Assembly: GCA_037384225.1 (NCBI GenBank)
Contig: JARROD010000190.1
Span: 1-7,344 of the forward strand
Source of the DNA: JARROD01 sp037384225
GTDB taxonomy: Bacteria; Pseudomonadota; Gammaproteobacteria; Pseudomonadales; Cellvibrionaceae
DNA length: 7,344 bases
Direction: 5' to 3'
Shown here: positions 1 to 7,344 of the stretch, one piece after another
How the letters are laid out: every line of letters starts with the position of its first letter
Numbering within the stretch: position 1 is the first letter of the stretch
Program-made: the position numbers and the translations under genes
Notes under the pieces: generated by a model
Told to the model about the DNA's origin: nothing
The model's database searches: none
Seen by the model: only the letters and a program-made list of their open reading frames with translations

Positions 1-2
1 TA

Positions 3-719
3 AGTCAATTTCCTCCCTTGCTCGACCTGCCTTATGATAATCATTGGAGTGCAGATGCCCCTCCACTTGGAGCGTGGGAACCTATAAGTCTGGACGAAGA
101 GTTGGTAAACAAGCTGAATACAATAGGGAAATTGCACGGGGCTTCCACCAATATAACCTTACTTGCTGCCTTTGAAGTCTTACTTAATCGCTATACAAAT
201 CAATCAGATATCATCGTCGGGTCACCAAGAGCGAATCGAATTTTTCAGGAAATTAAAAACATCACGGGGCACTTTACCAATACGGTCATACTGCGAAACA
301 ACCTGTCAGGGAGAAAACCATTCACCCAAATTTTAAAAGAGGTAAGAGTAACTTCCACCGAGGCTAGTTATCAATACAATCTTCCCTACTTAATATTAAA
401 TGAAATCGCGCGGGATATGGGTAAACCTGCTGACCAACCCCTTTATCAAGTAGGAATTGAATATAGACCATTTTTATTCGAATCTTTCAGAATAGGGGAT
501 TGTGAAATTGAGGACATTGTATTTCACGGAATGGGTGATGCGAAATTTGAACTTCTGTTTTCATTTACCCAAACTGGTAACGGATTATCGGGGCATATTG
601 AATACAATACCGAAATATTTAAGCGCAGCACTGTTTTACAAATATTCAGCCACTTTAAAGTATTGTTGCAATCAATTGTTAATACTCCCGATACGCCTAT
701 TTCCTCGCTTGATATACTA
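3..719 (+). other. Condensation domain C1, C-terminal half, divergent type
   Basis: This is the end of a condensation domain that delivers the upstream acyl or peptidyl chain to the residue on T1. The catalytic HHxxxDG motif would lie upstream of the window. Recognisable parts are a DLPYD segment near residue 10, VGSPRANR near residue 74, GHFTNTVILR near residue 90 (equivalent to GFFVNTLVLR in C2 and C3), and EYNTEIF near residue 200. Two late motifs depart from C2 and C3: the usual HQDIPFEQLVE region reads YQYNLPYLILNEIA, and the LFQVMFVLQ region reads LYQVGIEYRPF. The VILRNNLSG wording recalls condensation domains that accept non-aminoacyl or polyketide donors, but from half a domain that is only a guess. 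Membership of the condensation family is secure; the subtype is not. Confidence 0.85.
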
Positions 720-3700
720 CCTAACGCGGAAAAACAGAAAATACTTGTTGACTGGAATAAAACCGAGATTGAGTATCCTACAATATCTTGTGTGCACCAA
801 TTATATGAAGAGCGAGTAGCATTAACCCCGGATGCTATCGCTGTGGTATGTGAAGACCAATACTTATCCTATAGCCACTTAAACCTATGGAGTAACCAAC
901 TTGCTCACTACCTTATTGAACAAGGAGTGAAGCCGGACATGTGTGTAGGTTTATCAGTAGAACGATCATTCGAAATGACAATAGGTATTCTGGGAATATT
1001 AAAGGCTGGTAGTGCCTATGTGCCTTTGGACCCAGATTATCCCACAGACCGCCTTGCTTATATGGTGGAGCAGGCTGACGTAGATATTTTACTAACTCAG
1101 GAAAAACTATATTTTCATTTGCCCGTACACCCCAGGGTTCTGGCATTGGATCACCGCGCCGATTGGACAGCGAAGGATATAAAAACTGTACAAAATCCCC
1201 TATTATCCGCAACATCACAACACTTGGCATATGTAATCTTTACGTCAGGTTCCACGGGGCGTCCCAAAGCCGTTGCCATGCCACATACCGTATTGGTCAA
1301 TTTAATTCAATGGCAGGTAAAACAATCCACTAGCTCGGTGGGCACCAGGACCTTGCAGTTTAGCGCATTCAGTTTCGACGTTTCGTTTCAAGAATTGTTT
1401 TCAACATGGGCCAGTGGCGGAGTTTTGGTGTTGACAAGTGAAGAGCTGCGCAAAGACCCTTTTTCCTTATGGTATCTTATTCGGAACCAATATATCCATC
1501 GTCTTTTTATTCCTTTTATCGAGTTGCAGCAGCTTGCAGAAGTCTATCCTGATATTACCTGCAACAATAAAATTTCTAACCAATCAGCGTCGTCCAATAC
1601 GCTTCAGGAAGTTATTACAGCAGGTGAGCAGTTGCAAATCACCGCACCGATACGAGCGATGTTTCGGCATTTATCCCACTGCAGGCTTTACAATCATTAT
1701 GGTCCATCGGAAACACACGTGTGCACAGCCCTAAAATTAGAAGGCCCGGCAAAAGAATGGGAAGCAATACCCTCCATAGGTACTCCTATAGCTAACAATA
1801 AAGTTTATGTTCTCGATGAGTTTCTGCAAGCAGTACCCGTGGGAGTCTTTGGTGAACTTTATGTGGGTGGAGTAGGAGTAGCTCGTGGCTACCTTAATCG
1901 AGAAACGGAAACAGCTGAACGATTTATACAAAACCCGTATATTAATCAAGAAATACCTCAAAATTTAAACAACAGATTATATAAGACTGGAGATATAGTA
2001 CGCTTTAGAACTGACGGCACTCTCGAATACCGAGGGCGCACTGACAATCAAGTAAAAATACGAGGCTTTAGAATCGAGCTGGGTGAAATAGAACAGTTAC
2101 TCACGGAGCAAGCTGGCATCAAGGCGGCTGTGGTCTCGGTTTTTAGACGAAGTACACGAACTGATGATCAGTACATTGCCGCCTATGTTACTGCCGAAGA
2201 ACATTTGTCAGGCGTGAACAAACAACGTCGGCAAGAGCACTTACGTGATATTCTACAAAAAACTCTTCCTGAGTATATGGTACCTTCCATATTTGTATTT
2301 CTGGACTCATTGCCCTTAACGCCGACTGGTAAAGTGGATCGCAGGGCTTTGCCTGTACCACATAAAGATACTCTGTTTAAAAAAACTTATAAAGCGCCTG
2401 AAACCCTTATAGAAAAAAATTTGGTCGAGATCTGGGCAAATATCCTGTCGTTGCCTGTCGCGAGAGTAGGTGTTAAAGACAACTTTTTTGCATTAGGCGG
2501 CCATTCCTTACTGGCTACCCGCGTGGTTAGTCAAGTCAGAAACAAATTTAATATTGAACTGCCAATCCGTGAGCTATTTACCGCCAGCACTATTAAGGAA
2601 CTTGCTGTCAGGATAGAAAGGTTGGTTTCCCACATCGGCTTACCCGATCAGGAGGCTTTTCCATTAAGGAAGGCAAATGTTCGTGAAAAAAACCTGTTAT
2701 CTTTCGCACAACAACGACTGCTATTTTTAAGCCAATTTGAGACGGGGCGGAATATTCAATACAATATTCCATGGGCATTGCGCCTGGAAGGGAGCCTTAG
2801 CGTTGCAGCCTTGGAGTGGGCATTAAATGAACTGCTGCAGCGCCATGAAAGTCTAAGAACGGTTTTCCAGTCTGAAGGAGGGGAAGTTTATCAAAAAATT
2901 CTGCATAGAGATAGGTTTAACTTACCGGTTGTCGATGTACCGGCTGATGATCTTTCCACCGAACTTAGCGCCAATGTGAATGAGGTTTTTGATTTAAATC
3001 AAGGGCCAATATTTTATTTCAAGCTATTACGGCTAACGCCACAGTTGCATGTTCTGCTGCTGAATATGCACCACATCGTCGCCGATGGCTGGTCCATTGG
3101 GGTCTTTAACCGAGAGCTGGCTGCGTTCTATACCGCTTACAAACAGAGTAAACCTTGTCCATTAATTCCCTTACCGATTCAATATGCTGATTTTGCCTAT
3201 TGGCAGCGTCAATGGTTGCAAGGTGGAGTTTTGGATAAACAGATGGAGTATTGGAAAAACCACCTTCGGGGCGCACCGGTATTGTTGGAACTCCCCACCG
3301 ATAGGCCCCGGCCCGCCACCCAGAGCTTTAGAGGCAGCACTATAGATTTCGTTATACCCATGGCATTGACGGGTCAACTACAACAGCTCAGCCAACAACA
3401 GGGTGCTACCCTGTTTATGACATTGTTGACCGGTTTTTATCTGCTACTGGCCCGTTACAGTGGTCAGGATGACATTTGTGTAGGTACTCCCATTGCCAAC
3501 CGTCGGCGTGCGGAATTGGAAAACCTGATTGGCTTTTTTGTTAACACCTTGGTTTTGCGTTCTCGAATTGATGCAAATACAACAGTGAAGAATGTACTGG
3601 AAAAGGTCAAAGAAACTGCTTTATCGGCCTATGCTCATCAGGATATTCCCTTTGAACAGTTGGTTGAGGCTTTAAAACCTGAGCGTAGTCTGAGTTACTC

Positions 3701-6700
3701 GCCTCTATTTCAGGTGATGTTCGTGTTACAAAACAATGCCGATCAGGCCGTGAGTTTACCCGGTATTAAGGTTTCTACCGTAGAGAGTCCGTATCAAACA
3801 GCCAAGTTTGACCTTACCCTGAGTTTAGTGGAAAAGGAGAAAGGGCTGGGCGGTGTGGTAGAATACAACACTGACCTGTTTGACGAAACGACCATTGAGC
3901 GTTTTGTGCGGCATTATCGGAATTTGTTGGCGTCTATGACCAGGTACCCGGATCGATCCGTGGAGCAATTACCGCTATTGAGTGAAATTGAACGTCAACA
4001 GATTCTGTTCGACTGGAATCGAACAGAGGTGGATTACCAGAGGGATTTGTGTATTCACCAACTTTTTGAGCGGCAGGTAGAAAAAACGCCTCATTCTGTA
4101 GCAGTGGAATTTGAAGATCAGAAGCTCACCTATCAGGAGCTTAATAGAAAAAGTAACCAGTTGGCTCATCATTTAACAGAGCTGGGTGTGGGACCGGAAT
4201 TGAGAGTTGGGATCTGCATTGAACGCTCGCTAGAGATGATCATAGGACTTTTAGGGATTTTAAAAGCCGGAGGAGCTTATGTACCTATTGATATCGAGTA
4301 CCCTCAACAGCGAATTGATTATCTAATAAATGACAGCTCTATTGCATTGGTGTTGATGCGAACTAAAATCGGCGAAGAAAAGTTCAGCCGGCATCAGATC
4401 CGGTCTCTTTGTCTTGATACTGATTGGCATTTTATCGATATCATGCCCAGTGTTAATCCAAATGCTAAGGTTTCTTTGAAAAGCTTAATTTATGTGATTT
4501 ACACGTCCGGATCCACCGGGAAGCCAAAAGGGGTAATGATTAATCACGGGTCCTATCTTAATCATATGCATTGGATGCAAAGGGTGTTTGATATCAAAAG
4601 TAAAGAAAAAGTGCTGCAAAAAACATCTTTAAGCTTCGACGCAGCTGGTTGGGAATGGTCTCTGCCCCTGATATCCGGAGCCACTCTGGTAGTCGCCAAG
4701 GCAGAGGGCCACCGTGACCCCGACTACTTATTAGAAGTGATAGACCATCATCAAGTAACCGTCTTTCAGGGAACTCCTTCTTTGGTGAATCTGCTCGTGG
4801 ATCATAAACAAAGTTCCAAGCTTCATTCATTAAGATATCTGTTCTGTGGCGGCGAACCATTATCCGTGCAACTTTGTGAGCGCTTTAAAGCCAAAGCAAT
4901 ATCCTCGACGCTCTGCAACCTGTATGGTCCGACAGAAACCACTATTGACAGTACTTATTGGACTTTGGATTCGAATGAGATACTAACATCTGTACCAATT
5001 GGGCGTCCTATTGATAATGTGAAAATCCACCTGCTAGACCTAAACCTTAACCCCGTACCTGTTGGGGTTGTGGGGGAGATCTGTATCGGCGGGGCTGGGG
5101 TGGCTCGAGGCTATCTAAATTGTGATGACCTAACGCATGTAAAATTTATTCAGGATCCGTTTTCCAGCCATTCCGAGGATCTCTTGTACCGAAGTGGTGA
5201 TTTGGCCCGTTACCTGCCAGATGGAAATATAGAATACATAGGCAGGATGGATTACCAGGTTAAGGTGCGAGGCTTTCGCATAGAATTGGGGGAAATTGAA
5301 AGTGTATTAAATCTGCAACCTAGCATACGAGAAGTTTGTGTAGTTGTCTATGAGAGCCAACAAAAAGACAAATATTTGGTAGCATATCTAGTATGCAGAA
5401 ATAATGGAGATTTAAATAAAAAGGCTCTAAAAGATACGCTAGGGCTGAAATTGCCTGATTATATGATTCCAAACATTTTCATCATTTTGGATCAATTGCC
5501 TTTAACCCACAATGGTAAGGTTGATCGTAAGGCCCTACCGGTTCCAAATGAAAGCAGCTTGCTGACTAACGCCTATATTGCTCCCCGATCCGAAACAGAG
5601 AAAATGCTGACCGGTATCTGGGCTGAAACTCTGTCCTTACCTGCGCAAAAGGTAGGAGTTGATAGTAGCTTTTTCGATTTGGGAGGGCATTCGCTATTGG
5701 CGACCCGGGTGATAAGTCAGATTAGAAAAACGTACGACATTGAATTGTCTATACGCGAGTTATTTACCTCTGTTACTATTCGGGAATTGGCGATTAAAGT
5801 CGAGGAGTATCTCAACCATAGCCCTCTGACTGATGCACAAACCTTTCCCCTTCTACCACTGAATAATCGAGAATGTTTTCCCCTCTCTTTTGCTCAACAG
5901 AGGTTGTGGTTTTTAAATCAATTCGAGCCACAGCAGAATATTCAATACAATATTCCATGGGCATTGCGCCTGGAAGGGAGCCTTAGCGTTGCAGCCTTGG
6001 AGTGGGCATTAAATGAACTGCTGAAACGCCATGAAAGTCTAAGAACGATTTTCCAATCTGAGGGAGGGGAAGTCTATCAAAAAATTACGCATAGAGATAA
6101 TTTGAACATACCGATTGTCGACGTGCAGACTGATAATCTTGCTGCCGAACTTAGCGCCAATGTGAATGAGGTTTTTGATTTGAATCAAGGGCCCGTATTT
6201 CGTGTCAGGCTGTTACAACTATCGTCACAGGTGCATGTTCTGCTGCTGAATGTGCACCATATCGCCGCCGATGGCTGGTCCATTGGAATCTTCAACCGAG
6301 AGCTGGCTGCGCTCTATACTGCGTACGAACAGGATAAGCCTTCTCCACTACGTTCCTTACCGATTCAATATGCTGATTTTGCCCATTGGCAGCGTCAATG
6401 GTTGCAAGGTGAAGTATTGGATAAACAGATGGAGTACTGGAAAAACCACCTTCAGGGCGCGCCGGCATTGTTGACACTCCCCACCGACAGGCCTAGACCT
6501 GCCACCCAGAGCTTTAGAGGCAGCACTATAGGTTTCGTCATACCCATGGCATTGACGGGTCAACTGCAACAGCTCAGCCAGCAACAGGGTACTACCTTGT
6601 TTATGACATTGTTGGCCGGTTTTTATCTGTTATTGGCTCGCTACAGCGGACAGGATGATGTTTGTGTAGGTACTCCCATTGCCAACCGGCGGCGTGCGGA

Positions 6701-7344
6701 ATTGGAAAACCTGATAGGATTTTTTGTCAACACCCTGGTTCTGCGTGCGAGTATCGATGGCGAGGATATTGTGAAAAATTTTATCCACCAGGTAAAAGAA
6801 ACCGCTTTGTTGGCTTATGCCAATCAAGATATACCCTTCGAGCAGTTAGTCGAGGCTTTAAATCCCGATCGCAATTTGAGTCATTCGCCTCTGTTTCAGG
6901 TGATGTTTGTTTTGCAAAATGTTGGAAATGAAAAAAGTATTGATTTTCCAAATACAACAGCATCTATACTGGAAAGTGAATTTCATACATCTAAGTTTGA
7001 TTTGATTCTGGGGATAACGGAATCATTCTCAGGGCTTGAAGGAAAGCTTGAATACAACACTGATCTCTTTGACCAAGTAACAATGGAGAGATTGGTGCGA
7101 CACTATGAAAATGTACTGGAAAGTATGGTATGGAGAGTCGATCAACCACTTCTGCAATTAAATCTACTGAGTGAAATCGAGCGAAAACAACTTCTAGTAG
7201 ACTGGAATAACACCAAGGTAGAGTATCCCAAAGATCAGTGCATTCACCAATTATTTGAAATGCAAGTTAAAAAAACTCCGGACGTTGTGGCGGTTGTTAT
7301 TAACAACCAACAGATAACGTATGAATTTCTTAACAACAGTAGTA
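3..7344 (+). CDS. Multimodular non-ribosomal peptide synthetase, internal fragment (partial at both ends)
   Basis: A single uninterrupted frame covers the whole window, with neither its start nor its stop inside. It reads as an NRPS with domain order C(partial)-A-T-C-A-T-C-A(partial). Such cytoplasmic megasynthases activate amino acids as adenylates, load them onto phosphopantetheine arms of carrier domains, and join them at condensation domains. Seen directly: two complete sets of adenylation motifs ending in GKVDR, two LGGHSLLAT carrier motifs (serines at residues 835 and 1897), and two HHxxxDG condensation motifs (residues 1023-1029 and 2085-2091). From the pocket residues I infer Pro for the first complete module and Gln for the second. 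No epimerization domain lies between modules, so L residues are expected. There are no stops, frameshifts or missing catalytic residues in the complete domains, so the gene looks intact. The final product, loading step and release step cannot be seen here. Confidence 0.98.
792..2360 (+). other. Adenylation domain A1, predicted L-proline activating
   Basis: This domain activates an amino acid with ATP and loads it on T1. Core motifs in order are LSYSHL (864), LKAGSAYVPLDPDYPTDR (999), FTSGSTGRPKAV (1239-1274), FDVSFQE (1374), NHYGPSETH (1692), LYKTGD (1977), RGFRIELGEIE (2061) and TGKVDR with the catalytic lysine at codon 2331. By alignment to the GrsA numbering I read the pocket as D235 V236 Q239 F278 I299 A301 H322 V330 C331 K517, that is DVQFIAHVCK. 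From memory, DVQFIAHV is the proline signature of gramicidin S and tyrocidine synthetases; only position 331 (Cys instead of the usual Val) differs, and that site is variable. Oddities are Ala in place of the final Gly of the PKG motif (codon 1269) and a rather long polar stretch at about 1551-1601. A proline analogue such as methylproline is possible. Confidence 0.85.
2394..2621 (+). other. Peptidyl carrier (thiolation) domain T1
   Basis: A carrier domain of about 76 residues. It holds the proline loaded by A1, and then the extended chain, on a 4'-phosphopantetheine arm. The attachment motif reads FFALGGHSLLATRV; the modified serine is codon 2505-2507 (residue 835). It starts about 11 residues after the A1 terminal motif and is followed directly by the C2 linker. 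The GGHS form, rather than GGDS, is the one usually seen before ordinary elongation condensation domains, which agrees with the absence of an epimerization domain. The arm must be added by a phosphopantetheinyl transferase not encoded here. Confidence 0.95.
2750..2837 (+). repeat. Exact 88-bp direct repeat, copy 1 (in C2)
   Basis: These 88 bases are identical to 5936-6023, an offset of 3,186 bp (1,062 codons, in frame). The copy encodes the region just after the first condensation motif (NIQYNIPWALRLEG and onward to NELL). The 50 bases immediately upstream differ at 18 positions between the two copies by hand count, so the left edge is abrupt. It is part of the coding sequence, not a mobile element. 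Confidence 0.97.
2750..3720 (+). repeat. Extended near-duplicate block in C2 (paired with 5936-6906)
   Basis: The C2 DNA aligns without gaps to C3 at an offset of 3,186 bp over about 970 bases. In the 270 bases at 3171-3440 I count about 21 differences against 6357-6626, roughly 92% identity. Many differences are at third positions. Similarity is lower after about 3550 and falls to ordinary protein-level similarity after the LFQVMFVLQ motif. The block covers the HHxxxDG catalytic core. The right edge is approximate. Confidence 0.85.
4050..5546 (+). other. Adenylation domain A2, predicted L-glutamine activating
   Basis: The second complete adenylation domain, about 499 residues, loads T2. Motifs are LTYQEL (about 4128), LKAGGAYVPID (about 4260), YTSGSTGKPKGV (4500-4535), FDAAGWE (4635), NLYGPTETT (4917), LYRSGD (about 5187), RGFRIELGEIE (5268) and NGKVDR with the catalytic lysine at codon 5517. 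The pocket read by alignment to GrsA is D235 A236 W239 Q278 F299 G301 L322 I330 D331 K517, giving DAWQFGLIDK. I recall this signature as glutamine (Glx class) in bacterial lipopeptide synthetases; Glu pockets are close to it, so Glu is the main alternative. The A3 core motif here has the normal PKG, unlike A1. There is no methyltransferase or ketoreductase insertion between the late motifs. Confidence 0.85.
5580..5807 (+). other. Peptidyl carrier (thiolation) domain T2
   Basis: A carrier domain of about 76 residues that holds the Gln (or Glu) loaded by A2. The attachment motif reads FFDLGGHSLLATRV; the phosphopantetheine-bearing serine is codon 5691-5693 (residue 1897), exactly 1,062 codons after the equivalent serine of T1. 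Protein similarity to T1 is clear (SIRELFTSVTIRELA against PIRELFTASTIKELA). The DNA is more diverged here than in the following C domain, so the recent sequence sharing does not begin in the carrier. Confidence 0.95.
5936..6023 (+). repeat. Exact 88-bp direct repeat, copy 2 (in C3)
   Basis: Second copy of the 88-bp sequence at 2750-2837, with the same reading frame and the same place in the condensation fold. Downstream similarity stays high but is no longer perfect: about 17 differences over the next roughly 105 bases by hand count. Confidence 0.97.
5936..6906 (+). repeat. Extended near-duplicate block in C3 (paired with 2750-3720)
   Basis: Partner of the C2 block. Both lie at equivalent places in their modules, while the adenylation domains upstream of each (Pro type and Gln type) have different pocket regions. 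This pattern is expected from duplication followed by adenylation-domain replacement, or from later gene conversion between condensation domains. Confidence 0.85.
7239..7343 (+). other. Adenylation domain A3, N-terminal fragment
   Basis: The window ends about 35 residues into a third adenylation domain. CIHQLFEMQVKKTPDVVAVV matches the start of A2 (CIHQLFERQVEKTP), and ITYEFL at 7314 is the first adenylation core motif. The pocket residues lie beyond the end, so the substrate cannot be predicted. The C-to-A linker before it (LSEIERKQLLVDWNNT) repeats the linker before A2 (LSEIERQQILFDWNRT), which supports a standard module. Confidence 0.9.

Larger units (their letters stand above)
2658..3980 (+). 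other. Condensation domain C2, LCL type
   Basis: A complete condensation domain of about 440 residues that should transfer the chain ending in Pro on T1 to the amino group of the residue on T2. Motifs in order are SFAQQRLLFL (2700), RHESLRTVF (codons from 2841), HHIVADG (3069-3089, catalytic second His at 3072), YADFAYWQRQW (from 3186), IGFFVNTLVLR (from 3522), HQDIPFEQLVE (from 3636) and LFQVMFVLQN (from 3705). It directly follows a carrier domain with no epimerase between, and the motif wording is that of domains taking an L donor and an L acceptor. Much of it is nearly duplicated in C3 at the DNA level (see the repeat entries). Confidence 0.95.
5844..7169 (+). other. Condensation domain C3, LCL type
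   Basis: A complete condensation domain of about 442 residues, expected to pass the chain ending in Gln from T2 to the residue activated by A3. Motifs are SFAQQRLWFL (5886), RHESLRTIF (from 6027), HHIAADG (6255-6275, catalytic second His at 6258), YADFAHWQRQW (from 6372), IGFFVNTLVLR (from 6708), NQDIPFEQLVE (from 6822) and LFQVMFVLQN (from 6891). No epimerase precedes it and the motifs match the L-donor, L-acceptor class. It is colinear with C2 at a constant 3,186-bp offset as far as about 6900; one extra codon appears before the C-terminal linker. Confidence 0.95.

Noticed and set aside
3..719. Frameshift or pseudogene at the odd C1 region
   Set aside because: The frame is open throughout and the fold markers (VGSPRANR, TNTVILR, EYNTEIF) stay in one frame in the right order, so divergence explains it better than damage.
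913..1230. Open frame of 105 codons on the minus strand, and similar short frames elsewhere on both strands (for example 502-819 +, 4594-4860 -, 6357-6584 -)
   Set aside because: All lie inside the continuous NRPS frame, which carries conserved domain motifs at every one of these places. Their translations show no recognisable family, and two minus-strand frames resemble each other (3171-3377 and 6357-6584) only because the C2 and C3 DNA is duplicated.
2622..2700. Possible epimerization domain between T1 and C2, or between T2 and C3
   Set aside because: Only about 25 residues separate each carrier from the first condensation motif, far too short for an epimerase of roughly 400 residues, and the C2/C3 motifs are not of the dual epimerization-condensation kind.
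792..5546. Identity with the fengycin/plipastatin synthetase because of the Pro-Gln order
   Set aside because: The shared order of two residues is weak evidence. The third substrate is not visible, and I cannot show close similarity to the Bacillus enzyme from the sequence alone.
2750..6023. The 88-bp repeats as ends of a transposon or as a CRISPR-type array
   Set aside because: There are only two copies, in direct orientation, both coding the same part of a condensation domain and in frame, with ordinary NRPS sequence between them and no transposase.
1..7344. Promoters, ribosome binding sites, terminators, RNA genes
   Set aside because: The whole window is coding with no intergenic gap; AT-rich patches resembling promoter boxes are explained by codon content.

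Overview
The whole window lies inside one open reading frame on the + strand (frame starting at base 3). It runs at least 2,447 codons with no stop and is cut off at both ends. It encodes the interior of a large multimodular non-ribosomal peptide synthetase (NRPS). Because the first complete codon is at base 3, residue number equals codon start divided by 3.

The order is: C-terminal half of a condensation domain (C1, about 3-719); proline-type adenylation domain (A1, 792-2360); carrier domain (T1, 2394-2621); condensation domain (C2, 2658-3980); glutamine-type adenylation domain (A2, 4050-5546); carrier domain (T2, 5580-5807); condensation domain (C3, 5844-7169); and the first residues of a third adenylation domain (A3, from 7239). 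This is C-A-T / C-A-T / C-A..., so the segment should add L-Pro, then L-Gln (Glu is the alternative), then one unidentified residue. No epimerase, methyltransferase, cyclization, reductase or thioesterase domain is present. Start, promoter, loading module and release domain lie outside the window.

The most notable DNA-level feature is that C2 and C3 share a highly similar block. It includes an exact 88-bp direct repeat (2750-2837 = 5936-6023) at an offset of 3,186 bp, exactly 1,062 codons, and its left edge is sharp. The A domains in between have different substrate pockets. This fits recent recombination or gene conversion between condensation domains in a modular megasynthase. C1 is clearly more diverged and departs from the usual late C-domain motifs.

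The organism cannot be identified from this window. Composition is moderate to AT-rich and uneven: hand-counted 60-base lines range from about 23% to 57% G+C, with the shared C block among the richer lines. The domain style would suit a gammaproteobacterium or another NRPS-rich Gram-negative, but that is a low-confidence guess. The enzyme class is well known; any novelty would lie in the peptide product and in the recombination history of the gene.
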